Positions 10,430-20,884 are shown, counted from the stretch's first letter. The stretch is 64,000 nucleotides of DNA from Archaeoglobus sp. JdFR-27 (GCA_002011235.1 MTMO01000055.1:1-64000), one strand, 5' to 3'. Notes: generated by a model not told the origin, from the letters alone. Made by a program: numbers and translations.

Positions 10430-10594
10430 ATGCCGAAGGTCAGCGTGGACATTCCAAAGGAGCTGTATGATGATCTGATGGAGCATGTAGGTGAGAACAA
10501 GAAGTTCGTTAATCTAAGCGAGGCTATAAGGACTGCCATAAGGAAAATGCTCGATCAGCTTGATGAAATTGATAGACGGCATGGAAGGATCTGA
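10430..10594 (+). CDS. Short ribbon-helix-helix protein
   Basis: From the internal ATG at 10430: MPKVSVDIPKELYDDLMEHVGENKKFVNLSEAIRTAIRKMLDQLDEIDRRHGRI. Confidence 0.75.
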   Translation: MPKVSVDIPKELYDDLMEHVGENKKFVNLSEAIRTAIRKMLDQLDEIDRRHGRI

Positions 10595-10647
10595 GAGACT
10601 CTGAAAGGATCGAGAAATCAGAATCTTAGCCTAAAGGGGGTGATTGG

Positions 10648-11376
10648 ATGATAGTTTCGGAATTCGTAATGTGGGTTGCTGCAACACTGGGTATCATCAC
10701 CCTAATAGCGATCCTGGCGGAGAGATTTGGTGTGGAAATAGCCATTGGCATATACGCTGCTTTAACAGTCATAGCGAACATAATTGCCGTTAAGGTAATA
10801 GCAGTGGGAGAAATCCCCTACTTCGGAATGATAATTGGGCCTGCTGGTGTTATCGTTTATGCTACAACTTTCCTTGTTACAGATATTCTCGGGGAAATAT
10901 ACGGGAAGGAGTATGGTAAAAAGGCCGTTATAACAGGTTTGGCTGCAAACATCGTAGCCATAATCTCAATCCTCATCGCATTAAAATGGACGCCAGCTCC
11001 ATTCGTTTCCCAAGAGTTTCTGAAGAGCTTTGAGAGAGTTCTTGGCTTAGCGCCGAGAATTGTTATCGCTTCTATAATAGCCTATGCGATCTCTCAGACC
11101 CATGATGTTTACGCATTCCACTTCTGGAAGCAGAAAACGAACGGAAGGTTCCTTTGGTTTAGAAACAATGCCTCTACAATGGTATCTCAGCTAATCGATA
11201 CGGTGATTTTCATCACAATCGCCTTTTACGGAGTCTTCGAGCCTAACGTAATCCTTTCGATGATCGCCGGGCAGTACATCCTGAAACTAATTATTGCAGC
11301 GATAGATACGCCGTTCATGTATATTGCAGTCCAAGCTTGGAAGACGATTGGGAAAGATGTGAGGGTGGAAGTTTAG
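10648..11376 (+). CDS. Queuosine-precursor transporter family (YhhQ/VUT-like) membrane protein
   Basis: SQTHDVYAFHFWKQKTNGRFLWFRNNASTMVSQLIDTVIF signature. Confidence 0.9.
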   Translation: MIVSEFVMWVAATLGIITLIAILAERFGVEIAIGIYAALTVIANIIAVKVIAVGEIPYFGMIIGPAGVIVYATTFLVTDILGEIYGKEYGKKAVITGLAANIVAIISILIALKWTPAPFVSQEFLKSFERVLGLAPRIVIASIIAYAISQTHDVYAFHFWKQKTNGRFLWFRNNASTMVSQLIDTVIFITIAFYGVFEPNVILSMIAGQYILKLIIAAIDTPFMYIAVQAWKTIGKDVRVEV

Positions 11377-11404
11377 TTTTATTGTGACTTTTGGATATTA
11401 ATCA

Positions 11405-11768
11405 AAAGTATGAAAATATATAAAAATATATAATATATGTTTGTATTATCCCTTCTTGACCTATGATAAAGTAAAATTGCTAAGGCAAATATTATCGTTG
11501 CAATTTGAGGTAGAAGTTAAGGTCCTTCGGTTCAGATGTTGTAGGTTCAGACGTCATAGTTATTTGTGGAGCTGAGGTGGGAGTTGGATTGGGGGTTAAG
11601 GTGGAAATTAGAGTGGAAGTTGGAACAGAGAGTTACAGCTTCAACCACCATAATTGAGAAGATGTTGAAAGATTCAAGATTAAAGTAGTAATAGTTTTCA
11701 TCTTCACAAGTTAATTCAACTTGATGTTGCTGCAGTTCCAGCATAGTCCTATCAATTGAAATACCCAT
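11405..11768 (-). pseudogene. Remnant of a surface protein: Pro/Thr-rich linker plus C-terminal TM/basic tail in different frames
   Basis: Minus-strand frames read PTSTLISTLTPNPTPTSAPQITMTSEPTTSEPKDL and, in another frame, LPQIATIIFALAILLYHRSRRDNTN; stops and frameshifts between them. Confidence 0.5.
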
Positions 11769-12144
11769 AAAACACCGACCTTAACTCCACACACACAATC
11801 GGTAGAGTGAATCTGGGTTTTGAAGCGTTATATGTTTGGTTTGCACCAAGTATTTGCATTGAGTTAGAAAATCAATAGTGTAAGAGAGACCACGTTTTAT
11901 AGAATTTTATCTTAAAATTTTTACTATATTACAATTAAAAACTACTTTGAGTCAACTCAACAATGCGAAAAATTCACTGAGTTTAGTTAGCCTGAGAATT
12001 ACGTTTTTACCAACTTTCTCATTTTCAATAAGCCTCTTGCTTCAAGCTTACTGATAACTCGCCTATTGATTTTGTTTAACAGATAAGAAAGATAATGAAA
12101 ATACTCATACACCATACTTTAAATAAAAAACTTAACCTCATTAA

Positions 12145-14103
12145 TTAATCTTCCCACTCCTTTATCCTAGACTTCCCAGGAGGTAAAAACTTCATAACCT
12201 CATCAGGTGTTGCTATTGCTCTAATGAGACGCTTTTCCTCCTCTTTCGCTATAGAAACGAGCTTTGACGCCATCTTTACGGAGATCTCATTCGGACTTTC
12301 ATTTCCGATTTCAAGCTCGACAAAATAATCACAATATTTTTTAACAGCATTCAAAGGCCCGCCAAAAACCCTCAAATTTTTCAAATCTACTCCTACAGCA
12401 CATGAAACCGATGCGGTGACATAATTCCTTTTTCCCTCGATGTAAAAGCTCCCTTTTGGCAAATATTCTCCTGGCTTCGCACTCCTCTTCACTTGCTCCG
12501 GAGTAACGTAATAAACCTCTCCACTGTACTTTCCGTCCTTCCATAAGCTCGAATAGGTTGCAGCAAACTGTGCTGCTTCAAGCTTGCTTTCGTCTCCAGC
12601 TTCAACTCCCCTCTTCAAAACCGTAACCGGAGCACCTGGAACCTGAGTATGGAAAAAGAGATCTCCCTTCTCCATGTACTTTGAGACGATCTCCTCATTC
12701 ATCTTCGCGTTTCTGCCTGCTATAACAAGAAATCCCTCCGAAGTAAAGAACCATCTGAATCTTTCGTACCACTCCCTCTTTCTTGATACCTTTATGCTTT
12801 TCACGAATTTAACCTCATCACTCGCTTTCTCAATCTCCTCTTTTGTTTTCTCGATCGCTTTCAAAACACCTTCGTACTTCTGCCTTATTTTCTTGGCTTT
12901 TCCGTAGTACAAATCGGCAATCTGCGGAATGCTCTTATCAAGGAAGAGATCGATCTGGAACCCATTTAGTTGAATTACTACGAGGCTTTTTGCGGGATCT
13001 ATCCTTTTCACGAGCTTTGAAAGACTTTCATTTTCCTTCACAATCTTTTTTATCTCATCCCAAGATTTCTCCTCCCTCGCTCGCCTGAAAGATTCTATGA
13101 TCTCTTCGATTTTGGTGTAATTCTCGTATATGAAATCTCCTGTCCTCTTATATAAGCCCATCTCTCTCTCGAACCTTTCTTTAGCATTCAACTGATCTTC
13201 AAGTCTCTTTTTTATCTTTTTAAGTCTCTTATTCTCTTTTTCTTCAATTTCAGCCTTCTCGATAATCTTTTTTGAATAAAAATCGTCCAAAGCCTCATTA
13301 AAACTATCGAAGTATTTCTTCTTAAAATCCTCATATATTTTTAGTTCAACAGGCAGAACATCAACGTAATCTCCCTTCTTCAGCAGAATATGGGGTTTAA
13401 ACTCTCCTCTTTCAACCGGCCCGAATATTGATTTTATTGCTTCCATCAAGGCCTTTATCTCATCTTCTTGCAGCTCTGAAACCTTCTTTTTCTTTTCGAT
13501 TCCTGCTCTAAAACAAATCTCCTCAGCATACTGCCCGCCAATGCTCAACCGGGTGGCAAGAAATCTCACTACTTCTGTTTCATTCCTGAAACCCTTAAAA
13601 TCCTCAGCTTTAACATCAAAGGGACTGAGCTGGGGTTTAGGAAGTTTGTAAACTTCACCAATCTTGAAAAAAGGTTTCAAAGGCATGATTATCTTGAAAT
13701 CTGAATTACAGAGGATTACGTTCCCCTTCTTGAAAAACTCTCCGACGAGTATCTTTTCCTCCTCCCTCTCAACATGAATGAAAACTACCCTGTCGAAGTC
13801 ATGCTGTTTAATCGCTTTTATCCTGCCTCCCTCTAAATGTTTCCGTAAAAGCATTGCAAAGCTTGAGGGGAATCTTGGAGCCTCCTTCGGAAACTTCGTG
13901 AGATGAATTCTCTTTCCTGACTCGAGAATTAAATCAAACTTTTCACCGGGCTTTCTCAGCCTTATCCTGATCTCATCGGGAGGATTGTGATAGATCTTGT
14001 CGATTCTCGCACCAACGAGGTCTTGTAATTCCTCCACAACAGCCCTGATGTCAACGGCAGAGATCTGTTTCATGGTTATACGATATTTCGCTAAGAAAAA
14101 CAC
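12145..14103 (-). CDS. rqcH: NEMF/Rqc2/RqcH-family ribosome quality-control protein
   Basis: N-terminal MKQISAVDIRAVVEELQDLVGARIDKIYH; C-terminal FRWFFTSEGFLVIAGRNAKMNEEIVSKYMEKGDLFFHTQVPGAP. Confidence 0.93.
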   Translation of the reverse strand: MFFLAKYRITMKQISAVDIRAVVEELQDLVGARIDKIYHNPPDEIRIRLRKPGEKFDLILESGKRIHLTKFPKEAPRFPSSFAMLLRKHLEGGRIKAIKQHDFDRVVFIHVEREEEKILVGEFFKKGNVILCNSDFKIIMPLKPFFKIGEVYKLPKPQLSPFDVKAEDFKGFRNETEVVRFLATRLSIGGQYAEEICFRAGIEKKKKVSELQEDEIKALMEAIKSIFGPVERGEFKPHILLKKGDYVDVLPVELKIYEDFKKKYFDSFNEALDDFYSKKIIEKAEIEEKENKRLKKIKKRLEDQLNAKERFEREMGLYKRTGDFIYENYTKIEEIIESFRRAREEKSWDEIKKIVKENESLSKLVKRIDPAKSLVVIQLNGFQIDLFLDKSIPQIADLYYGKAKKIRQKYEGVLKAIEKTKEEIEKASDEVKFVKSIKVSRKREWYERFRWFFTSEGFLVIAGRNAKMNEEIVSKYMEKGDLFFHTQVPGAPVTVLKRGVEAGDESKLEAAQFAATYSSLWKDGKYSGEVYYVTPEQVKRSAKPGEYLPKGSFYIEGKRNYVTASVSCAVGVDLKNLRVFGGPLNAVKKYCDYFVELEIGNESPNEISVKMASKLVSIAKEEEKRLIRAIATPDEVMKFLPPGKSRIKEWED

Positions 14104-15170
14104 TTCCAGTACTTCGAATGCACCTTTTTCACATCCTCTATGTTGTCTTTAAGCTTGTAAAGGGCTGCTTCCTTCTTTCTATATCTTAGCTCAGGGAGGT
14201 AGTTCATTGGTTCTCTTATGCACGAGATGTCCATTCCTGCCATCGCAGCTATAATCCCGAGGTTTGTGTAGGGCAGAGCTGATTCAACACTATAGCCGCC
14301 TTCAAGAATGGCCACAAGTCTTCCCTTACAATATTTCTCTGATAACCTTACCGCTTCATTCATAAGCTCTGCATAACCTCTTGCAGTCAAAGCTAAACCC
14401 GTTATGGGGTCGGTAAAGTGATTGTCTTGGCCCGCAGAGACAGCGATGAACTCAGGTTGGAACTCCTCAGCCACAGGCCGAATTATCTCTTCAACGACCA
14501 TCATATACCCCTCATCCGATGTACCGGGAGGCAGAGGCACGTTTATCGTGAATCCTTCTCCATTCCCACTACCGCACTCGTAAGGAAAGCCTGTTCCTGG
14601 ATACAGAGGCATCTGGTGCGTGGAGATGAAGAGAACACTGTCATCATCGTAGAAGATCTCCTGCGTCCCATCTCCGTGGTGGGCATCCCAGTCGAGAATC
14701 AAGATTTTTTTTATGCCTTTTTTCTTCAACCACTTAACCATTATCGCCATGTTGTTCAGATAGCAGAAACCGGCTCCGATATAAGGCTTCGCATGGTGGC
14801 CCGGGGGTCTTATCATAGCAAAACAGTTCTTCACCTCTTTTTCAAGCACAGCCTTCGCAGCCCTTATCGCTCCACCTGCCGAAAGTAATGCTATCTCAAA
14901 AACACCTACAGGAATATTCGTATCCCAGTCGATAAATCCTCCTTTCCTACTCTCTCTTCTCAAAAATTCCACATATTCCCTCGCATGTACTTCTAACACG
15001 TCATCCATACTTGCTTCAAAGGGTTCGAGGAGTTTGATCCTTGGATCCTCAAAGATTCCTTCTTCCATGAGCTGATCCATTGTATATGCTAACCTCTCCT
15101 TCCTCTCCGGATGAGTTGGAGATTGTTCATGCTCCAAATACTTTTTATGATAAACTATCCCGGTTTTCAT
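14091..15170 (-). CDS. Histone deacetylase/acetylpolyamine amidohydrolase family protein
   Basis: IRPPGHHAKPYIGAGFCYLNNMAI, LDWDAHHGDGTQEIFY, ILEGGYS. Confidence 0.93.
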   Translation of the reverse strand: MKTGIVYHKKYLEHEQSPTHPERKERLAYTMDQLMEEGIFEDPRIKLLEPFEASMDDVLEVHAREYVEFLRRESRKGGFIDWDTNIPVGVFEIALLSAGGAIRAAKAVLEKEVKNCFAMIRPPGHHAKPYIGAGFCYLNNMAIMVKWLKKKGIKKILILDWDAHHGDGTQEIFYDDDSVLFISTHQMPLYPGTGFPYECGSGNGEGFTINVPLPPGTSDEGYMMVVEEIIRPVAEEFQPEFIAVSAGQDNHFTDPITGLALTARGYAELMNEAVRLSEKYCKGRLVAILEGGYSVESALPYTNLGIIAAMAGMDISCIREPMNYLPELRYRKKEAALYKLKDNIEDVKKVHSKYWKCFS

Positions 15171-15210
15171 CTCATCATCTCATCTTAACTTTTATCTTTA
15201 TTCTTATCTT

Positions 15211-16701
15211 TCATAACAATTCCCTGCTTATCCCGGGCCTTATTTGCACTATAATATCAGCGATTTTACCCCTTTTAATCCCTCCCCTTACAACGGTGTA
15301 GGAGTTGAAATATATCGCACTGACATCCTCCTCTGTATATCCCCCAGCCAAAGACAGAACCTTTCTCTTTGCCTCTTCGATTATCTCCTCATCTGAAGGA
15401 AGACTTCCAACACCAAAAGGACTTTCCTCAACGATTCCATTGAAAACCGCTTTCCCGCTTTCAGTATCAAATCTGGCATACATAGTCAAGCTCACCCTTG
15501 ACACAGCCACACCCACAGCATTCACAGCCTCGCTATGTTCAGGAACTATCACATTTATCTTTGCCTTTTTGGAGATCATATCAGATAAATGCTTACCGAG
15601 AAAACCAGCAGCAACAACCCTTTCTACGTTGACGGATTCTATAGCTTCAGCGATCATCGTAATGAAGTTTTCAATTATCTTTCCACTATCGATTTTCATC
15701 TCTTTGGCGAATTCCTTAGACTTTTTGTAGTCTCCGATCTCAAATTCCTCCAGATTCAGAACATCGGTCAGCGTAAAATGATTTCCACCAAAAGCTATGG
15801 GTTTTCCCTTTCTGCCAGGATACAATTTTCCATTTTCAACCGGTGAATCTCCACCGAAAGGAATTGAAAAGGAGTCAACACATCTAACGAGAGTTTTCTC
15901 GCCGAGTATGTTAACGTTTTCAATTATTTTTGGCAGGCCATCTTCAACGATTACAAAATCTGTAGTCGTGCCTCCGATATCTATAACAAGAGCATTTTTT
16001 TCTCTTGTAAGAAAGTAAGCTCCTATGGCAACAGCGGCAGGACTGGAGTTATAAAGCTCAGATGGATTTTCTAAGGCAATCTTATAAGGGATTATCCCAC
16101 CATCACCTTTATAATAAAAAAAATCTCCTACAAAATTCTTTATTGTGTTCGTAAGATCGAAAACTGTTTTCTTTATTTTCGCATTGACGACCGTCGTATT
16201 TATTCTATAGAGATAATTCATACCCCCGGCATAATGTGAGAGTGCTATGGAATTCTCATCAAAATAGCTCGAAGCTATGGAAAAAATCCTCTTTTCGATT
16301 CCAGCATTTCTGACGCTGAATTTTGATGCAATTGCAATGTTCTGAAACTTTTCTCTCCTTAAAATCTCTAAGATCTCCTCTTCATCTATCTCTTCGACTA
16401 TATCTCCCCTATGATTTACAAAACCTTTAACAATTCTGCCTTTTTTCTCATAATTAAGTCCTGGTCCTGGAATCAGGATTGTAAGGGTTGGAAACTCAGA
16501 AGCTCTGCTGAGAAGGAGATTTAGAGGTAAAGAAGTACTCACAACAACTCTACTCTTTTCTAACCTTCCTTTCTCCACCTCTATGCTTCTGAAAATTCCT
16601 GCAAGGCCCTCTTCATTTGGAACCTTTATCGTCGTTATCCCGTCATCACCTATAACTGCTGCATCGGTATTTGTGCCTCCGACATCTACTCCTATGAACA
16701 T
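15211..16701 (-). CDS. Hydantoinase/oxoprolinase (HyuA-like) ASKHA-fold protein
   Basis: MFIGVDVGGTNTDAAVI; ALVIDIGGTTTDFVIVEDG. Confidence 0.88.
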   Translation of the reverse strand: MFIGVDVGGTNTDAAVIGDDGITTIKVPNEEGLAGIFRSIEVEKGRLEKSRVVVSTSLPLNLLLSRASEFPTLTILIPGPGLNYEKKGRIVKGFVNHRGDIVEEIDEEEILEILRREKFQNIAIASKFSVRNAGIEKRIFSIASSYFDENSIALSHYAGGMNYLYRINTTVVNAKIKKTVFDLTNTIKNFVGDFFYYKGDGGIIPYKIALENPSELYNSSPAAVAIGAYFLTREKNALVIDIGGTTTDFVIVEDGLPKIIENVNILGEKTLVRCVDSFSIPFGGDSPVENGKLYPGRKGKPIAFGGNHFTLTDVLNLEEFEIGDYKKSKEFAKEMKIDSGKIIENFITMIAEAIESVNVERVVAAGFLGKHLSDMISKKAKINVIVPEHSEAVNAVGVAVSRVSLTMYARFDTESGKAVFNGIVEESPFGVGSLPSDEEIIEEAKRKVLSLAGGYTEEDVSAIYFNSYTVVRGGIKRGKIADIIVQIRPGISRELL

Positions 16702-16927
16702 TCAACCCTTTCTTGTTTCTAGAAACATATAAAGGTAATTAAAAACGGTAATTTAACATTATTTAACATTATAAGAATCTTAAAAAATCCAAGAAAATCA
16801 GACCGTAAATTAGACTGTCCTTTAGGGCTGACGCTTGCCAAAAACCGAAAGTTTTAAAGTTTAGTGTTATTAATCATGTGGTGGCATCCATTGAACATGG
16901 TTTTACAACTTTAAAGGAGGTACAAAG

Positions 16928-17455
16928 GTGGGGAAGAGAGGTTTTAGAGGTTTTAGCCTTCTAATTTCTTTCGTTGCGTTATATTTATTCTGGATTTTAA
17001 ACTCGGGAAGGATTGAGCTACTCTATCTTTCGATGGGGGTGATATGTTCATTTGCCATAGCCTATATCTTTCATGAAATTTTCGTACCACTCAAAGAGCC
17101 AAAAGTTGTTTTCAGAACGGCTGTTCGTTTCTTACTTTATATTCCATGGTTGTTTTATCAAATCATCCTAGCGAATCTGGATGTTGCCAAAAGAGTGTTG
17201 CATCCCAAAATGCCCATAGATCCAATTATAATTTCATTCCCCTCCAGGCTAAAATCTGAACTTTCCATGACCACCCTTGGAAACTCGATAACATTGACCC
17301 CCGGAACGATTACGGTTGATATAGATCCAGATGGTACTTTCTATGTCCACTGCCTTGCAAAAGAGCCAGCAGAGTTTCTTTTGAGTGAGGTTCCCTGCGA
17401 AATGGCTACAAGAGTAGGATACGTTTTTGGAGAATTGGAGAGGTGGAAAAAGTAA
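16928..17455 (+). CDS. mrpE: Na+/H+ antiporter subunit E (MrpE/MnhE-like)
   Basis: LSMTTLGNSITLTPGTITVDIDPDGTFYVHCL; first gene of the mrp-like operon. Confidence 0.9.
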   Translation: MGKRGFRGFSLLISFVALYLFWILNSGRIELLYLSMGVICSFAIAYIFHEIFVPLKEPKVVFRTAVRFLLYIPWLFYQIILANLDVAKRVLHPKMPIDPIIISFPSRLKSELSMTTLGNSITLTPGTITVDIDPDGTFYVHCLAKEPAEFLLSEVPCEMATRVGYVFGELERWKK

Positions 17456-17718
17456 TGTCCATCTTTGAGATCTTCCTTTACATTCTTCTGGCTACCACTT
17501 TAATCGTTCTTTACAGAGTAATCAAAGGGCCATCAGTTTTCGACAGGATCGTTGGGATAAATGCTATAGGAACTAAGACAATTTTGATGATTGTCGTGAT
17601 ATCCTACGTTTTCGAGAGACCAAGCTTCCTTGATATAGCCCTTTTGTACGCCATTCTGAACTTCATTGGAAGCATAGTGATCAGCATTTATGTTGAGAGG
17701 GGAGGTGTCACGGAGTGA
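17443..17718 (+). CDS. mrpF: Mrp antiporter subunit F
   Basis: RVIKGPSVFDRIVGINAIGTK; LDIALLYAILNFIGSIVISIYVERG. Confidence 0.9.
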   Translation: MEKVMSIFEIFLYILLATTLIVLYRVIKGPSVFDRIVGINAIGTKTILMIVVISYVFERPSFLDIALLYAILNFIGSIVISIYVERGGVTE

Positions 17719-18062
17719 TCGAAGCTGTAAAGTTAGCGATAACAATCGTTCTTCTTTTAGCTGGTTCGTTCTTTTTAATAGCCGGTTCTCTTGGTATCGT
17801 TAGGTTCCCTGATACATATTCGAGAATGCATGCAGCCGGAAAATGTGATACCCTTGGACTTTCACTAATGCTGGCTGGTTTTGTAATCTATCAAGGCTTA
17901 GACTTGGTGTCGATAAAGCTAATTCTGATTATCCTCTTCGTCTTCTTCACAGGTCCTGTGGCTGTCAATGCTATTATAAGGGCTGCAATAAACTCAGGTC
18001 ATAAAATGTGGACGGTTGAAGGGTGGAAAGAGTGGAAGAAAGAAACAGTAAAGAAAAGGTGA
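17715..18062 (+). CDS. mrpG: Mrp antiporter subunit G
   Basis: GSLGIVRFPDTYSRMHAAGKCDTLGLSL motif. Confidence 0.92.
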   Translation: MIEAVKLAITIVLLLAGSFFLIAGSLGIVRFPDTYSRMHAAGKCDTLGLSLMLAGFVIYQGLDLVSIKLILIILFVFFTGPVAVNAIIRAAINSGHKMWTVEGWKEWKKETVKKR

Positions 18063-18069
18063 TAACCAG

Positions 18070-18603
18070 ATGATACTGCTTGTCGATATCCTTTTACTTG
18101 CAATAGCGATAGTTCTAGCAGCCCGAGCAATATTTACAAAAGATATTCTCGAGGCTACAATTCTCTTTGCAGGATATAGCTTCATGCTCGCCGTCATATG
18201 GTTTGAACTGAATTCAGTCGATGTTTCCTTCACCGAGGCTGCTGTTGGAGCAGGAGTTTCCACGATTTTACTTGTTGCAGTGATTGCACTGACTTTGAGA
18301 TTTGAAGAGGAGGAGGAAAAATCAATTCTCAGGAATTACTTTGCTGTTATCGCATGTATTACCTTTTTCATTGTGCTTGCTTTCGGACTTCCTGATTTGC
18401 CGAAAATTGGTGACCCAAATGCTCCTCATAACCTACATGTTGTTCCTAGATATATCAAAGGATCCTACGAGGAGAGTGGTGTCATAAATATCGTAACAGC
18501 CATCCTTGCAAATTACAGAGGATATGATACCCTCGGAGAGGTGACCGTGATATTCACCGCTGGTATTTCAGTCTTGCTTTTGTTAAGGAGGGTTCTGAAA
18601 TGA
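18070..18603 (+). CDS. DUF4040/MbhD-like subunit with MbhE-like C-terminal part
   Basis: VDVSFTEAAVGAGVSTILLVAVIALT; C-terminal VTAILANYRGYDTLGEVTVIFTAGISVLLLLR. Confidence 0.85.
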   Translation: MILLVDILLLAIAIVLAARAIFTKDILEATILFAGYSFMLAVIWFELNSVDVSFTEAAVGAGVSTILLVAVIALTLRFEEEEEKSILRNYFAVIACITFFIVLAFGLPDLPKIGDPNAPHNLHVVPRYIKGSYEESGVINIVTAILANYRGYDTLGEVTVIFTAGISVLLLLRRVLK

Positions 18604-19031
18604 AAGAAACAAGAAGGGGGATCATACTCAGAACGAACGCAAAATTCATGGTTCCTTTCATTCTCCTCTGGGGATTATACGTGCTAACCCACGGCACTTC
18701 AGGCCCTGGAGGGGGTTTTCAGGCAGGAGTGGTTTTGGCTGCTGGGTTCATACTCTATGCTGTGGTTTTTGGATTGCAAGAAACTCAAAAGATTTTTCCA
18801 TTTAGGGCTGTACTCGTAATCGCTAGCTTGGGGGTTAGCATTTACGCTTGGATAGGAGTTTTTGCGATAATATTTGGTGGAAATTTCTTAGAGTACGGAA
18901 AAATACCTCTCGCCCATGATATCGCCGAGTCAAGTAAATTGGGAATAGAGATGGTAGAAATTGGTATCGGATTGACGGTTATGGCAATAATGCTTTCGAT
19001 ATTCTATACCTTCGTTCAGAGGGGGGATTAA
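18600..19031 (+). CDS. mrpB: Mrp antiporter subunit B (MnhB domain)
   Basis: HGTSGPGGGFQAGVVLAAGFILYAV. Confidence 0.92.
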   Translation: MKETRRGIILRTNAKFMVPFILLWGLYVLTHGTSGPGGGFQAGVVLAAGFILYAVVFGLQETQKIFPFRAVLVIASLGVSIYAWIGVFAIIFGGNFLEYGKIPLAHDIAESSKLGIEMVEIGIGLTVMAIMLSIFYTFVQRGD

Positions 19032-19032
19032 G

Positions 19033-19404
19033 GTGGTACTCGATATTATTGATGTTATTCTAACCAAATACAATTATATAATCTATATAAGCCTGATGAC
19101 ACTGGGTTTCTACGGGATGATTGGCAAATCAAACCTCATCAAAAAACTAATAGGCATGAGCGTTTTCCAGTATGCAATCTTCCTTTTCTACATCTCAATT
19201 GCCGACGTTGAAGGAGGTATCGCTCCGATACTCGTTGAAGGAGAAGTGACATACACAAATCCCTTGCCCCACGTTCTGATACTGACAGCAATAGTGGTTG
19301 CCGTGAGCACCCTTGCAGTTGGGCTATCTTTGGTGATTAGGATATACAGGGAATTTGGAAGCGTTGATGAAAACAAAATACTGATGAGGTTAAAGGATGA
19401 TTGA
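19033..19404 (+). CDS. mrpC: Mrp antiporter subunit C (NuoK-like)
   Basis: PLPHVLILTAIVVAVSTLAVGLSLVIRIY. Confidence 0.92.
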   Translation: MVLDIIDVILTKYNYIIYISLMTLGFYGMIGKSNLIKKLIGMSVFQYAIFLFYISIADVEGGIAPILVEGEVTYTNPLPHVLILTAIVVAVSTLAVGLSLVIRIYREFGSVDENKILMRLKDD

Positions 19405-20884
19405 AGAACTAAGCAATCATTTACCGATATTACTCATAGTATCGGGCTTGATTGGGGCATTTTTAACGCCTTTAATCGGGTTGATTAGAAAGGAGTTGTG
19501 CAGTTTCTGGGCTTCGTTTATCACCCTCATCCAATTTTTCATCAGCATCATTCTTTTTTATCAAGCCATTCAGGTGGGAAGAATAAGCTACTGGCTGGGA
19601 GGATGGGAGCCTCCGTGGGGGATAGAATATGCGATCGACATCCTCAACAGTTTCATCTTGGTTGTTGTCTCGACGATTTGTTTGTCGGTGGCGATATATG
19701 GTAGGAAAAGTCTTTTAAAAGAGGTTCCGGAAAAGGAGGTACAGCTATATACTCTCTACATACTTCTCTGTACGGGAATGTTAGGAATAATTATAACAGG
19801 AGATGTCTTCAATCTCTACGTATTTCTGGAAATAAGCTCTTTAGCTGCATATGCCTTGGTTGCTGTCGGAGACAGAAACTCGTTGGTGGCGAGTTTCAAC
19901 TACATGATCATGGGAACGGTTTCAGCCTGCTTCATTCTTCTTGGAATTGGATATCTATATCTCATGACCGGCACATTGAATATGGCTGACCTCTCAAGAC
20001 TTCTGCCTCCTCTCTATGGGAGGCCAGCAATTTTGATAGGTTTAGCTCTTTTAATCGTTGGACTGAGCATCAAGACGGCTCTCTTTCCATTGCACACATG
20101 GCTTCCTGACGCATATACCCACTCACCTTCTGCTATAAGCGCATTGCTCTCCGGTACATTCACCAAGGTAGGAATATACGTCCTCATAAGGTTAATTTAT
20201 TCGATTTTCGGATTGGAATATTTCTTAAGAAACGTTGACATCTTCGTTTTCATCTCTTGGGTTGCCTCAGCAGGAATTATTTTCGGAGCAATTATGGCTA
20301 TAGCACAGGATGATTTCAAGCGAATGCTCGCTTATTCCAGTATAAGCCAGATCGGCTATATCGCCCTTGGAATAAGTCTCGCTAACAACTTCGCCCTTGC
20401 TGGAAGTTTACTACACATCTTTGGCCACAGCCTGATGAAAACGGGCTTATTTATGGTAGCGGGGGCGTTAATCTACAGCAAGGGGATAAAGCGGGTTTCA
20501 CAACTGGAGGGGATGGGGAATGTGATGCCTCTTACAATGGCGGCTTTTCTGATTGGAGCTCTTTCAATGATAGGTATACCACCAACGATCGGATTTGCGA
20601 GCAAATACCTAATCCTGCTCGGGGCAGTTGAAAGTGGCGAATGGGTTTTTGTAGTCGTGATATTGTTCAGCAGCCTTTTGACTGCTGTTTATTTCTGGAA
20701 AGTTTTTGAAAAGGTCTTTTTCGGTGAAAACAAATGGAAAAAAGGAGGTAAAGAGATCCCACTAAGCATGCTTTTGCCGACAATGGCCTTAGCAATTCTT
20801 TCCTTACTCGGAGGATTTTTTGCACCGGTGCTTATCAAAGTCTTTGAACTTTGGATGAGTGGAGTCATTCCAGGAGGTGTCTAA
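19397..20884 (+). CDS. Proton-translocating antiporter subunit D-like (NuoL/M/N family), paralog 1
   Basis: GDVFNLYVFLEISSLAAYALVA; HTWLPDAYTHSPSAISALLSGTFTKVG. Confidence 0.92.
   Translation: MIEELSNHLPILLIVSGLIGAFLTPLIGLIRKELCSFWASFITLIQFFISIILFYQAIQVGRISYWLGGWEPPWGIEYAIDILNSFILVVVSTICLSVAIYGRKSLLKEVPEKEVQLYTLYILLCTGMLGIIITGDVFNLYVFLEISSLAAYALVAVGDRNSLVASFNYMIMGTVSACFILLGIGYLYLMTGTLNMADLSRLLPPLYGRPAILIGLALLIVGLSIKTALFPLHTWLPDAYTHSPSAISALLSGTFTKVGIYVLIRLIYSIFGLEYFLRNVDIFVFISWVASAGIIFGAIMAIAQDDFKRMLAYSSISQIGYIALGISLANNFALAGSLLHIFGHSLMKTGLFMVAGALIYSKGIKRVSQLEGMGNVMPLTMAAFLIGALSMIGIPPTIGFASKYLILLGAVESGEWVFVVVILFSSLLTAVYFWKVFEKVFFGENKWKKGGKEIPLSMLLPTMALAILSLLGGFFAPVLIKVFELWMSGVIPGGV

Noticed and set aside
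11947-11960. TTGAGT-CA-ACTCAA inverted repeat
   Set aside because: Six-bp arms in a degenerate AT-rich spacer with no gene start nearby; not convincing.
15305-15730. ORF 15305..15730 (+, 141 aa) and other 60-160 aa ORFs opposite long genes
   Set aside because: Lie inside strongly supported genes on the other strand with shadow-type composition.
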